Source: UBA5734 sp964528645
GTDB lineage: Bacteria > Bacillota > Clostridia > Saccharofermentanales > UBA5734
Reading direction: 5' to 3'
NCBI GenBank assembly: GCA_964528645.1
Contig: CAZGSR010000001.1
Coordinates: forward strand, 1 to 64,000
Length of the DNA: 64,000 nucleotides
Numbering within the stretch: position 1 is the first letter of the stretch; each line of letters begins with the position of its first letter. A program made the translations under genes and the position numbers. Positions 16,374 to 24,011 of the stretch are shown one piece after another. The notes under the pieces were generated by a model. It was not told the DNA's origin and ran no database searches. It worked only from the letters and a program-made list of their open reading frames with translations.

Positions 16374-17407
16374 CGGACGAAAATCTGCTTCAAGGCCGAT
16401 TGTGATGGTTCCAGCTGCTGGTAAATCTGGCTGAGGGAAACATCGATCGTCCGGACCTGGTTCCAGTCGACGCCACCCACGGCAGACAATCCCACATCGC
16501 GCACAGGCACCTGGATCCAGCCAATTTCCGCCAGGTATTTTTCAGTTTCCGGACTCAGGATATAGTCGAGGAAAGCCTGGGCGTTTTCATTCAGCTGGCT
16601 CTTTTTGACCAGGGCGACACTATTCGGCACGATCAGAGTGCCCTTTTCACCGGGTCCCTGGTCCGGTACTACAATGGCAACAGGATCACCACGTTCGACC
16701 GCACCGAGGGCATCATCCGTATCGGTGATCCCGAACATCAACTGGCCATCAACCACCAGATCACGCACGACACCATTGCCATCGACGATGCGGATGCCTC
16801 GGTTCTGCAGGGTCTGGAAAAAGGTCTGCGCAGTGTCGGCACCCTCATAGGCATAGAGAGCAGCGGCATGGGTAGCTGTCGTTCCAAAGAGCGGATAGGC
16901 CATGCCGATCTGGTCGGCAGGATATCGATCGTCCAGGAAATCTTCATAACGGGTCGGGAAATCAGCCGGCTCCACCAGGCTGGTGTTGACCAGGATGACC
17001 CGGGCCCGGCCGCCAAAGGCCGTCCACAGGCCCTCCGGATCACGGTATTTGGTCGGGATATCAGCTGCAGAGGGTGAGTCGTGCGGCATCAGGATCCCTT
17101 TTTCCTTGAGCAGGATGGTCTGGGAAAACTCCCCATTCCAGAACACATCGGCCTGCGGGTTGTTTGCCTCCTCGATCAGCTTGTTGACCAGACCGGTGGT
17201 TTTGCTTGCCTCCGTGTCGTAGCCAGCGATGACTTTGATACCCGTCTTCTTTTCAAAGTCCTCGAAAACCAGCTCAGAAAAATTACGGTCCACGGAAGTA
17301 TAAATGGTGACTGTCTTTTCGCGTGGGGCACAGGCGGGCAACAGCACCAGGCTCGTCACCAGGGCGAGGACCAGGAGCAGGATTCGTCCGGATGGCTTCA
17401 CGATCAT
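16370..17407 (-). CDS. Solute-binding lipoprotein, putative iron(III)-type ABC transporter
   Basis: Extracellular binding protein of 345 residues with lipobox LLPAC (Cys26). The mature part starts TVTIYTSVDRNFSELVFEDFEKKTGIKV and continues NNPQADVFWNGEFSQTILL, the pattern of the FbpA/FutA family that takes up ferric iron, though phosphonate- and thiamine-binding relatives share it. Tyrosines expected to bind iron are not unambiguous, so the substrate is left open. AGAGGTAAGAC precedes the start. First gene of a tightly coupled three-gene operon that runs on toward the propeller gene. Confidence 0.82.
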   Translation of the reverse strand: MIVKPSGRILLLVLALVTSLVLLPACAPREKTVTIYTSVDRNFSELVFEDFEKKTGIKVIAGYDTEASKTTGLVNKLIEEANNPQADVFWNGEFSQTILLKEKGILMPHDSPSAADIPTKYRDPEGLWTAFGGRARVILVNTSLVEPADFPTRYEDFLDDRYPADQIGMAYPLFGTTATHAAALYAYEGADTAQTFFQTLQNRGIRIVDGNGVVRDLVVDGQLMFGITDTDDALGAVERGDPVAIVVPDQGPGEKGTLIVPNSVALVKKSQLNENAQAFLDYILSPETEKYLAEIGWIQVPVRDVGLSAVGGVDWNQVRTIDVSLSQIYQQLEPSQSALKQIFVR

Positions 17408-17476
17408 GTCTTACCTCTCATTCTCTTTCAAAATAGTTCGGAGCAATAGTACATCAAAGGGGGCGTACAAGTGGCA

Positions 17477-18694
17477 TCAACCGACTTTGGTCCCGCACTG
17501 TTTGCAGAACTTGGCACTTGGCTGCAGCGGGCTGCCACAATTGGCACAGAAGCGAGTGGCTGGTTTGGCCGCTGCCGGTTGAGCCTGGACCTGCGTCTGG
17601 CCCGGAGATTGGACAGCAGATGCAGATGTTGCAGCAGGTGTCGGCTGCATGGGTCTGGCGGGAGCAACAGTAGCCAGTGGTACGACCGGCAGGGACAGCG
17701 CCTGCTCAAAAAGCTGGTTCAGTTTGACCTGCAGCTGGTCATAGGTCAGTGCCTGGTGGTTGACTCGTGCGGCCTGGCCGGGTGCTGCAGGTGACTTGAT
17801 CTGGATCCAGTGGTTGGCCAGGGCTGTCGGGGCCAGGAACAGGCGTTCGACCGCTGTGATGCCCCCGGGAGCAGCCACCATGATCTCCAGTCCAGCGGCC
17901 ACCAGCCAGGTCCGGTAGAATTCCACCCCCATGGTCTGGCCTGCCTCGGCAAATCCCAAGCGCTGTTCCAAATGGCCCTCAGTCTGGCTCGTCACCAGGA
18001 AACTTTTGTCCATCAGGATCCTGGTTTTGTCTGCATTGAGGTCAAATTCTTCTGGATCTAATCCAGGTGTCAGGATCAGGAAGGCTGGCAGCAGCCAGCG
18101 AATGTCGCGGCTCTTGACCGAGCGTTGCAAGGTGTCCGTAAAATCACCAAGGCTCAGCGTCGGTCGCTGGCCCGCCTGGTAATCGAGCATGCCTCTGAAA
18201 GAGGCAATCCGGAACGCATCGACGGCGTGGAGCAGATAGACCAGCTCGCCCAGCTCTACCGTCGGAGGGATGTAATTGGCCACCGTCTGGTCGTTCTTGC
18301 CAGCATAGCTTGTCATGAACCAGTCGACAAAATCAGCCGCTTGAGCAAACACACGGAACAGGATGTTCGATGGCTCTGCCCCGGCCACCAGAACCAGCGC
18401 CTGGCCCTGGTCTTTGCTGCGGGTCAGGGTGAATTCCATCAGCTCGACACTGCCACCGCCAATGCGCCATTTGACAATCAGGTCAGGGGCGGCGGCGATG
18501 GTCAGGGTCTGGCGCAGGGCCGGCTGATTGATCTGGGTCGCCAGATCTGGCGACTCAAGGACGGGCGAGGTCTGACCCTTGAGCAAGATGGCCAGTGGCG
18601 ACAGCGCGTTCGTTTCCAGTCTCAGGTGGTCAAGTGCTGCCTTCACGTCAGCCTGGGGGATCTGGAAAGTGGTTCCTGTGATTGGGTCAGCCAT
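17477..18694 (-). CDS. Large cytoplasmic protein with C-terminal zinc ribbon
   Basis: A 405-residue protein without signal peptide or membrane helices. The first ~300 residues form an unrecognised globular domain (MADPITGTTFQIPQADVKAAL; VANYIPPTVELGELVYLLHAVDAFRIASFRGML; GLDPEEFDLNADKTRILM), followed by a Pro/Ala/Gln-rich linker and a C-terminal zinc ribbon CANCGSPLQPSAKFCKQCG. The ATG at 18694 follows AGGGAGG. It starts 2 bases after the stop of the 282-residue gene and is therefore in the same operon as the effector-like membrane protein at 19582. Role unknown; accessory, chaperone or secretion adaptor are possible. Confidence 0.65.
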   Translation of the reverse strand: MADPITGTTFQIPQADVKAALDHLRLETNALSPLAILLKGQTSPVLESPDLATQINQPALRQTLTIAAAPDLIVKWRIGGGSVELMEFTLTRSKDQGQALVLVAGAEPSNILFRVFAQAADFVDWFMTSYAGKNDQTVANYIPPTVELGELVYLLHAVDAFRIASFRGMLDYQAGQRPTLSLGDFTDTLQRSVKSRDIRWLLPAFLILTPGLDPEEFDLNADKTRILMDKSFLVTSQTEGHLEQRLGFAEAGQTMGVEFYRTWLVAAGLEIMVAAPGGITAVERLFLAPTALANHWIQIKSPAAPGQAARVNHQALTYDQLQVKLNQLFEQALSLPVVPLATVAPARPMQPTPAATSASAVQSPGQTQVQAQPAAAKPATRFCANCGSPLQPSAKFCKQCGTKVG

Positions 18695-18696
18695 GT

Positions 18697-19545
18697 TCAA
18701 CCTCCCTGTTTTTCAGCTGCCAAGAGCTGGTTGATGTCTTCAAGGGTGAAAGGATAGTCGGATTCACTGGCTTGCTCGCCAGCCTGCTGCGTCCAGACCT
18801 GTCCATTGTGCACGAATTGGTTGTCCAAAGGACCATCCAGGTCGAGGTAGGGGCATGTTGCCAGATCGCTGCGCAGAGTCAGCGATTCATCGCCCGGTTT
18901 GATCCAGAGCAGTTGGCCGGAACGGATCCAGGGTGCAAGATCAAAGGACCGCAAGTCGTCAGAAGGGCCCTCATGGATCCAAGGCTGACCGGTCTCATCC
19001 GTGTAACGGTACCAGTTGCTGCCCCAGTCGCTGAGGCGGGGTTCTGTAAACAACATCGGGTCAGCAAAATAGGCGACAACATATCCCGTGTGCATCCCGA
19101 TCTGGACCGTGGACAGAACTGCCTTGATTTGCTGGTAGGAAAGCAAGCGCGGGCTGACAAAGGGCCGGCCAGGTCCAGGTTCGGCAATGAAAGGAGCAAC
19201 CTCGAGCGCGGGGGCCAACTTCATGGCACCGCTGAAAGCATAAGAAGTCGGCAACAGATTTTCGACCGGCCGCTGGGGCGAGTCACTGTTCCACCACAGG
19301 CCGTCGAGTCCACCCGTGTCCAGGGAATGGCTGAAGACATCGCCCGTAAAAGGGCAGCGCGACAACGGCACAATCGGTGTAATGGCGATGTACTGGTCCA
19401 CGAGGCTGGCTGTTTCCTGGCTGAGGGCCCGATAGGCTTCAGAATCCAGTCCTTCCTCAGTCTCTGCCACTTCGGCTCGCTGGAACAACTGGAAAATCCG
19501 GTCGAGCACGTGTCTGCGTGATACAGCAGGATCGTTTGATGTCAT
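18697..19545 (-). CDS. Conserved-looking protein of unknown function, downstream of toxin-like gene
   Basis: A 282-residue soluble protein with no signal, membrane helix or family I can name. Notable stretches are SRCPFTGDVFSHSLDTGGLDGLWWNSDSP (residues ~62-90), a tryptophan-rich middle (WGSNWYRYTDETGQPWIHEG) and an acidic C-terminus. AAGGAGACGCTT precedes the ATG. It is 36 bases downstream of the large membrane protein at 19582 and 2 bases upstream of the zinc-ribbon gene. Position directly after a toxin-like gene is where an immunity protein would be encoded, but the length is large for one; this is inference only. Confidence 0.6.
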   Translation of the reverse strand: MTSNDPAVSRRHVLDRIFQLFQRAEVAETEEGLDSEAYRALSQETASLVDQYIAITPIVPLSRCPFTGDVFSHSLDTGGLDGLWWNSDSPQRPVENLLPTSYAFSGAMKLAPALEVAPFIAEPGPGRPFVSPRLLSYQQIKAVLSTVQIGMHTGYVVAYFADPMLFTEPRLSDWGSNWYRYTDETGQPWIHEGPSDDLRSFDLAPWIRSGQLLWIKPGDESLTLRSDLATCPYLDLDGPLDNQFVHNGQVWTQQAGEQASESDYPFTLEDINQLLAAEKQGG

Positions 19546-19581
19546 AAGCGTCTCCTTGCCTGATCTTGATCCGTCCAGATT

Positions 19582-22149
19582 TCAATTGGCAAAACTATGG
19601 GTTGGGTTATTGAGTGGATTAAAGGACGTGACGCCGGATCCATTGACGAGTTTGCCTTCGTCGTTGATGTACGTCTTCATGCCATCTTTGATCATCTTTT
19701 CAAAGGCTTCGGGATCAAAGTGGGGGTCATCAGGTTTGAGGTTCCACGAGGTCAGATTGCCGTGCTTGACATTGGATGGACCAATCTTTTCCAGCTTTTG
19801 CCACACCTGCTGTTTGATGTGCTCTGGCAAAGGTGAGCCGTCAAAATTGGTGATGTCGTAAATGTCGACGTCTCCGGTAAATATTTTGCCTGTCTTTTTG
19901 TCATAGATAATGTTGTCGATGATCTCGACGTTCTTATTGCTTTTCAGTTCATCGATGTATTTGGTGTATTCTTTGGCCCGCTTCTCAAAGCGCTCCTCGA
20001 TTTGTTCGCGCACCTCTTTACTGAGTTTGTTCATGATGTTTTCCGGTGGTTTCTTCGGCTGGAAAATCCCGACCGCACCTTCTCTTCCCTGTGGGCCACC
20101 GATCAGCTCATCGATCTTGTTCAGTGTCTTGGCCTTGATCTCCATCGGCTTCGGCAAGGCCTTGCCACTTTCCAGCAAATCCTTGGCCTTACCGGTGACT
20201 GGCCGGGTATGGATCTGGACACCCATGTCATCGGCGACGTTCTGGATGGCCTTAGCTGACTTGTCCGTAATGCCGCCCAGCTTGACCGGTTTACCCGAAG
20301 TCGTGTAGCCAGCGCCCGGTTTGACCGGCAGTTTATTGGGCACCCCTTTGACAATTTTTTTAGTACCGGCCGTTACCCGGGCTGCATCATCCACCAGGCT
20401 GCCGCCTTTTTTGATGCCTGAACCGACGACGCGACCGACATCATCGATAAAACCACCCGCCGCCTTGACGCCGGATTTGATCGCCGCCCCTGCCTGGCCA
20501 GCCGAAGCAATGGTTGTACCCAGCTTGATCGTTCCCGTCAGGACACTGCCAATGCGGGTGATCAGGGGCTTGTTCGGGTCCCAGGAGTTCTGGAAATCCT
20601 TGATGCCGACGGCGTCTTTGACGAATTCCCAGGCTTTCTCCGGGTCAGTCACGGTGGTGTATATGGCTGAGGCCACATTGGACACGACATTTTTCACGGT
20701 CTCGGCGCTGCCTTTGAGGGTATCGAGGATCAGCTCTGGATTGTTGTAGATGTCCTTGACCGCCTGGGCGGTCTCGGTGACAACCGTGACAACACCATCT
20801 TTGATGTCACCGGCTGTCCCCTTGATGGTGTCGACCAGGATTTGGGGGTCGTTATAGACATCGACGACAGCCTGCTTGACCTCGCCGGCAATCGACACAA
20901 CACCGTCCTTGATGATCCCAGCTGTTTCGACCAGCTCGTTCTTAATGTTGACCGCCGTGTTTTTGATGATCTCGGGATTCATCAGGTCACGACCGATCTG
21001 GATAGCCTCGCGGCCAGCACTGACCGCCGTATTGGCGACGTATTTGGCACCATCGACGACTTTGCCACCAACGTATTTGCCAGCGTTGACAGCCGTGCGG
21101 GCTGCACTGGCCGCCGCATTGTAGCCCGTGCTGAAAATGCTGCCGAGCATGCTGCCCATGGTGCCGAGGATGCCGGGCCGGACGCCTGTTTTGACAACCT
21201 CGGCCGCACCTGGACTGCGGGCGTAAGATGAAAGGGTGCCGCCCCCCTCCTGCCAGCCGCCATCGTCAGCCAAAACGCGGACATCCAGTTCGGAGAGGAG
21301 TGCATAAACTGCCGCCAGGCCGAGGATGAAGACAGCCGTCTGGGGTGTGATCTTTCTGCGGAAGAGCAGAATCCCGACAATGACCAGCAGGGCGCCAAGC
21401 ACCATGGGCAGAACGGGCTGTTTAGGCAAATAGAACAAGACAATCGAGCCGATCATGAAACCAAGCATGGTCAGGGCGATCGAACCGGTATGCGCCGGCT
21501 GGACTGGCCGGCCACGCCGGAACAAGCGCTGCAGGTCAGACCAGATCGCCCGGAACAGCAGCATGGAAAAATCGGCATTGCCGGCGGCATAGGCGAAAAA
21601 AAGACCGATCGCGAAGGTGATGTAGAGGTAGCGGTTCTGGATGAACAGGCTGGTGAACAACATCAGGCCGCTGGAGACTGCCAGCACTGGCAGTGAAAAT
21701 CGGCCCGTCTCACGCAAGGACTGTGCGGTCCAGCCCGGCACACTGAAGATCTCTGTGAAAAACTGCTTGACGCCATGGCCACGGATCCGCCCCCACAGGG
21801 TCGAGAGCACAAACATGAAGAGGAAACTCAAGGCTGAAAAGGCAGCCTGGTTATCGCCGATGTTTAAGAGTGGATACCAAGGACTGTCTGCCGGCAGGGA
21901 CATGGAAAAACCTTCGTTTTTGATCGCCATGGCATAGAAGTTGATGAAAAAGACAAAAAGGAACGCGATGACACCTTGGATCAACATGCCCTTGAGCATT
22001 TTGGGCACATTTTTGAAAGCACTGACCAGCATCAGCCTGATGAGACCAAGGGTGGTCTGGGTGGCATCCAGTCCGGGTGATGTCTCTGGCACGGACTGTT
22101 CCGGCCTTTGTTTAGCCTGGTGGGGTGTCTTTGCCGCTTTCGCACTCAT
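19582..22149 (-). CDS. Multi-helix membrane protein with C-terminal ExoY/edema-factor-like domain
   Basis: An 855-residue protein with three parts. Residues ~50-290 hold about seven membrane helices plus the motifs GHGVKQFFTE and SDLQRLFR and then ADDGGWQEGG. Residues ~300-600 are amphipathic and repetitive (DVYNDPQILVDTIKGTAGDIKDGV; DIYNNPELILDTLKGSAETVK). The last 229 residues carry an ordered set seen in ExoY/anthrax edema-factor nucleotidyl cyclases: HTRPV, KPMEIKAKTLNK (Lys672/674/678), GREGAVGIFQP, FTGDVDIYDI (Asp760, Asp762) and NVKHGNLTSWN (His796, Asn803). Spacing between motifs is shorter than in ExoY. GGAGGCCAGATC precedes the start. Paralogue of the protein at 27332. Toxin function is inferred. 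Confidence 0.7.
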   Translation of the reverse strand: MSAKAAKTPHQAKQRPEQSVPETSPGLDATQTTLGLIRLMLVSAFKNVPKMLKGMLIQGVIAFLFVFFINFYAMAIKNEGFSMSLPADSPWYPLLNIGDNQAAFSALSFLFMFVLSTLWGRIRGHGVKQFFTEIFSVPGWTAQSLRETGRFSLPVLAVSSGLMLFTSLFIQNRYLYITFAIGLFFAYAAGNADFSMLLFRAIWSDLQRLFRRGRPVQPAHTGSIALTMLGFMIGSIVLFYLPKQPVLPMVLGALLVIVGILLFRRKITPQTAVFILGLAAVYALLSELDVRVLADDGGWQEGGGTLSSYARSPGAAEVVKTGVRPGILGTMGSMLGSIFSTGYNAAASAARTAVNAGKYVGGKVVDGAKYVANTAVSAGREAIQIGRDLMNPEIIKNTAVNIKNELVETAGIIKDGVVSIAGEVKQAVVDVYNDPQILVDTIKGTAGDIKDGVVTVVTETAQAVKDIYNNPELILDTLKGSAETVKNVVSNVASAIYTTVTDPEKAWEFVKDAVGIKDFQNSWDPNKPLITRIGSVLTGTIKLGTTIASAGQAGAAIKSGVKAAGGFIDDVGRVVGSGIKKGGSLVDDAARVTAGTKKIVKGVPNKLPVKPGAGYTTSGKPVKLGGITDKSAKAIQNVADDMGVQIHTRPVTGKAKDLLESGKALPKPMEIKAKTLNKIDELIGGPQGREGAVGIFQPKKPPENIMNKLSKEVREQIEERFEKRAKEYTKYIDELKSNKNVEIIDNIIYDKKTGKIFTGDVDIYDITNFDGSPLPEHIKQQVWQKLEKIGPSNVKHGNLTSWNLKPDDPHFDPEAFEKMIKDGMKTYINDEGKLVNGSGVTSFNPLNNPTHSFAN

Positions 22150-22194
22150 GATCTGGCCTCCGCGATTTGATGGGCTGGATCGATCAATGGTTGT

Positions 22195-22224
22195 ATTTTA
22201 ATCATTTTGGCAGGAAACAATCAA
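22195..22224 (-). promoter_or_regulatory. Candidate promoter of the toxin-like gene
   Basis: Minus strand TTGATT (22224-22219), 18 bases, TAAAAT (22200-22195, 5 of 6). It lies about 45 bases before the start codon at 22149. Confidence 0.45.
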
Positions 22225-22279
22225 CCATCATGGCTAATGGATCTTATGAAAATCAGGAATTCAGAGCCCTGTTTCAAAA

Positions 22280-22349
22280 TCCCTGCGCAAACTGGCCTGA
22301 TCGAATTGGACGAAATCGCTTCGTTTGATCAGGCCAGTTTGCCTAGGGA
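22280..22349. repeat. Large inverted repeat (70-base hairpin)
   Basis: GCAAACTGGCCTGATC at 22287-22302 is perfectly complementary to 22327-22342. The stem extends outward through TCCCT/AGGGA after a two-base bulge, and the loop contains a small inner hairpin (ACGAA-ATCGC-TTCGT). There is no T tract, so it is not a normal terminator. It lies in the 311-base gap between the divergent genes at 22149 and 22461. Confidence 0.9.
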
Positions 22350-22460
22350 CTGTGACCGGCACAACAGTGCGGATAGCGAAGGGCCTCCAATAGGCATGGC
22401 CCTCAGCTCGGCGTATACTGAAATAAACACTTTTAGTCAATCAAGCAGGAGGATGTTCCA

Positions 22461-22904
22461 ATGGCAGGACGCGATGAATTACTGGCCCAGATCGAACACG
22501 AGCTGCAAACCTTGAATCTGCCGGTGCAGCGAGGTGGTTACAGTGATCTCGGCATCACAGCAGAATTTCTCAATACCAGCTGGCTGGGTGGAAACAAGAA
22601 GATCCATTTCGAAGGGCTGGTCCGGGCTGACGCCTCTGACCAGACGGTCTATTACTACAGCATGACCCAAGAAACTGGCTCTGGTTTTTCTTTCGGCAGT
22701 TCGAGCAGCGAATCATTCCAGTCCGGCACTACCGTCTACCGCAAAGTCAAGCTGGTCCAGTACGGACTCGATGGCAAGGCTTATGAGGTCAAGCTCGATC
22801 TGGGTGCGATTCCCAAACAGGTCAAAGCTGTCGCAACCTCCCAGGGCTGGCAGTTCAAAACAGTCCTCCTGCGCGGGAAAATGGCTACTGCCGGGTCCAG
22901 CTGA
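22461..22904 (+). CDS. Small soluble protein, function unknown
   Basis: A 147-residue protein without signal or membrane segment. The centre looks beta-rich (KKIHFEGLVRADASDQTVYYYSMTQETGSGFSFGSSSSESF) with a Gly/Ser-rich strand, followed by VKLVQYGLDGKAYEVKLDLGAIPK. GCAGGAGGATGTTCC places the ATG with confidence. It is divergent from the toxin-like gene at 22149, with the large inverted repeat between them, and its 3' end overlaps the decayed hemerythrin remnant on the other strand by 20 bases. No family recognised. Confidence 0.7.
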   Translation: MAGRDELLAQIEHELQTLNLPVQRGGYSDLGITAEFLNTSWLGGNKKIHFEGLVRADASDQTVYYYSMTQETGSGFSFGSSSSESFQSGTTVYRKVKLVQYGLDGKAYEVKLDLGAIPKQVKAVATSQGWQFKTVLLRGKMATAGSS

Positions 22905-23942
22905 AAAATTTCGCATCTTCATCAATCAGATGTCCCAGGATCACCCGGTCGACCAGGAAACTGCAGAAAACAGTCGGACGCACCGTTTTCTGCAGGTAGC
23001 TTTGTTTGAGCTGGAGAAGCTCGCGCACGAGCCGTTCATGCTCTTTCTGATGGGCGTTGAGGTCTGGGTAGCTGACCGCCAAACAGGAAATCCATCTCTT
23101 CAACATCACGGCGCAGACGCTCGGCCAGATCACGGGCTTGAGCAGGATCATCGATTTGTGCCACTACGGCAAATTCCTCACCACCATAGCGGGCAGCCAG
23201 ATCGCCTGATCGAATGCTCTGCTTGAGGATGGCAGCGAACTGGCGCAGCAGTTCATCACCACACAGATGACCCCACGTGTCATTGATTTTTTTGAAATGG
23301 TCCAGGTCCAGCATCAGGATCGCCAGGCCATGTCCTTGCGTTTGCCGGTTTGAAGCCAGGTCAGCCATGAAATCGTCAAACGAAGTCCGGTTCATCAGGC
23401 CGGTCAAATAATCTTTCATCGCCAGATTGCTGATCTGGCGATGGGCGTTGGTGGCGATCATGATGTAATAGCTGGCCGAATTTGTGACACCTGCGATGTT
23501 CAGGACAACATTGAGCGTGTGGAAAAATCCAGTCATCCCCTGACTCATCTGCACGGGAGGGGTCTGGTTGAAGGCCATGAAAAAAGATGAAAAGCAAAGA
23601 ACCCAGGCCATACCGTTGCCTGCGATTGAGCCAGATTGCCAGTCCGGAGACCAGGACTGCCATTACTTGCAGAACCGCCACCAGTGGGCAGCCGACCAGG
23701 AAGAAAAAAACCGCAGCCAGGATGGCACACAAAATCACGGTGCTGATATAGACGAGGTTCGATTGGTTTTTAAATTGCTGCGTTTCGAATTGCTTTTGCA
23801 AGTAGCGATTTTCCACGTTAAAACCTCTGGATACCTTGGATCGTGCCTGTACCTGCTGTTCTGGCCAGGCTCGTGCTGTTGAACTGTATAACACTGAAAA
23901 TTTTGACATGCGATGCTTTCTGATCAACTCTGGCGATGTCAT
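22885..23942 (-). pseudogene. Broken GGDEF-hemerythrin gene
   Basis: Remains of a membrane diguanylate cyclase joined to a hemerythrin. Reading 5' to 3' on the minus strand: two to three membrane helices in one frame (to about 23590), a shift at a six-T run (plus 23580-23585), then a second frame with more membrane sequence and a GGDEF domain (KDYLTGLMNRTSFDDFM, DLDHFKKINDTWGH, RYGGEEF). The GGDEF stops after RRDVEEMDF, lacking its last ~50 residues, and a third frame supplies only the second half of a bacteriohemerythrin (SYPDLNAHQKEH to GHLIDEDAKFF). Two shifts plus an internal deletion make this a pseudogene. Confidence 0.8.
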
Positions 23943-24011
23943 GATATACTTGAATCAAAAGATTGAAACCAAATAATCCTATAGCTTATCAACTGGCAGG
24001 AAAGGAACATC

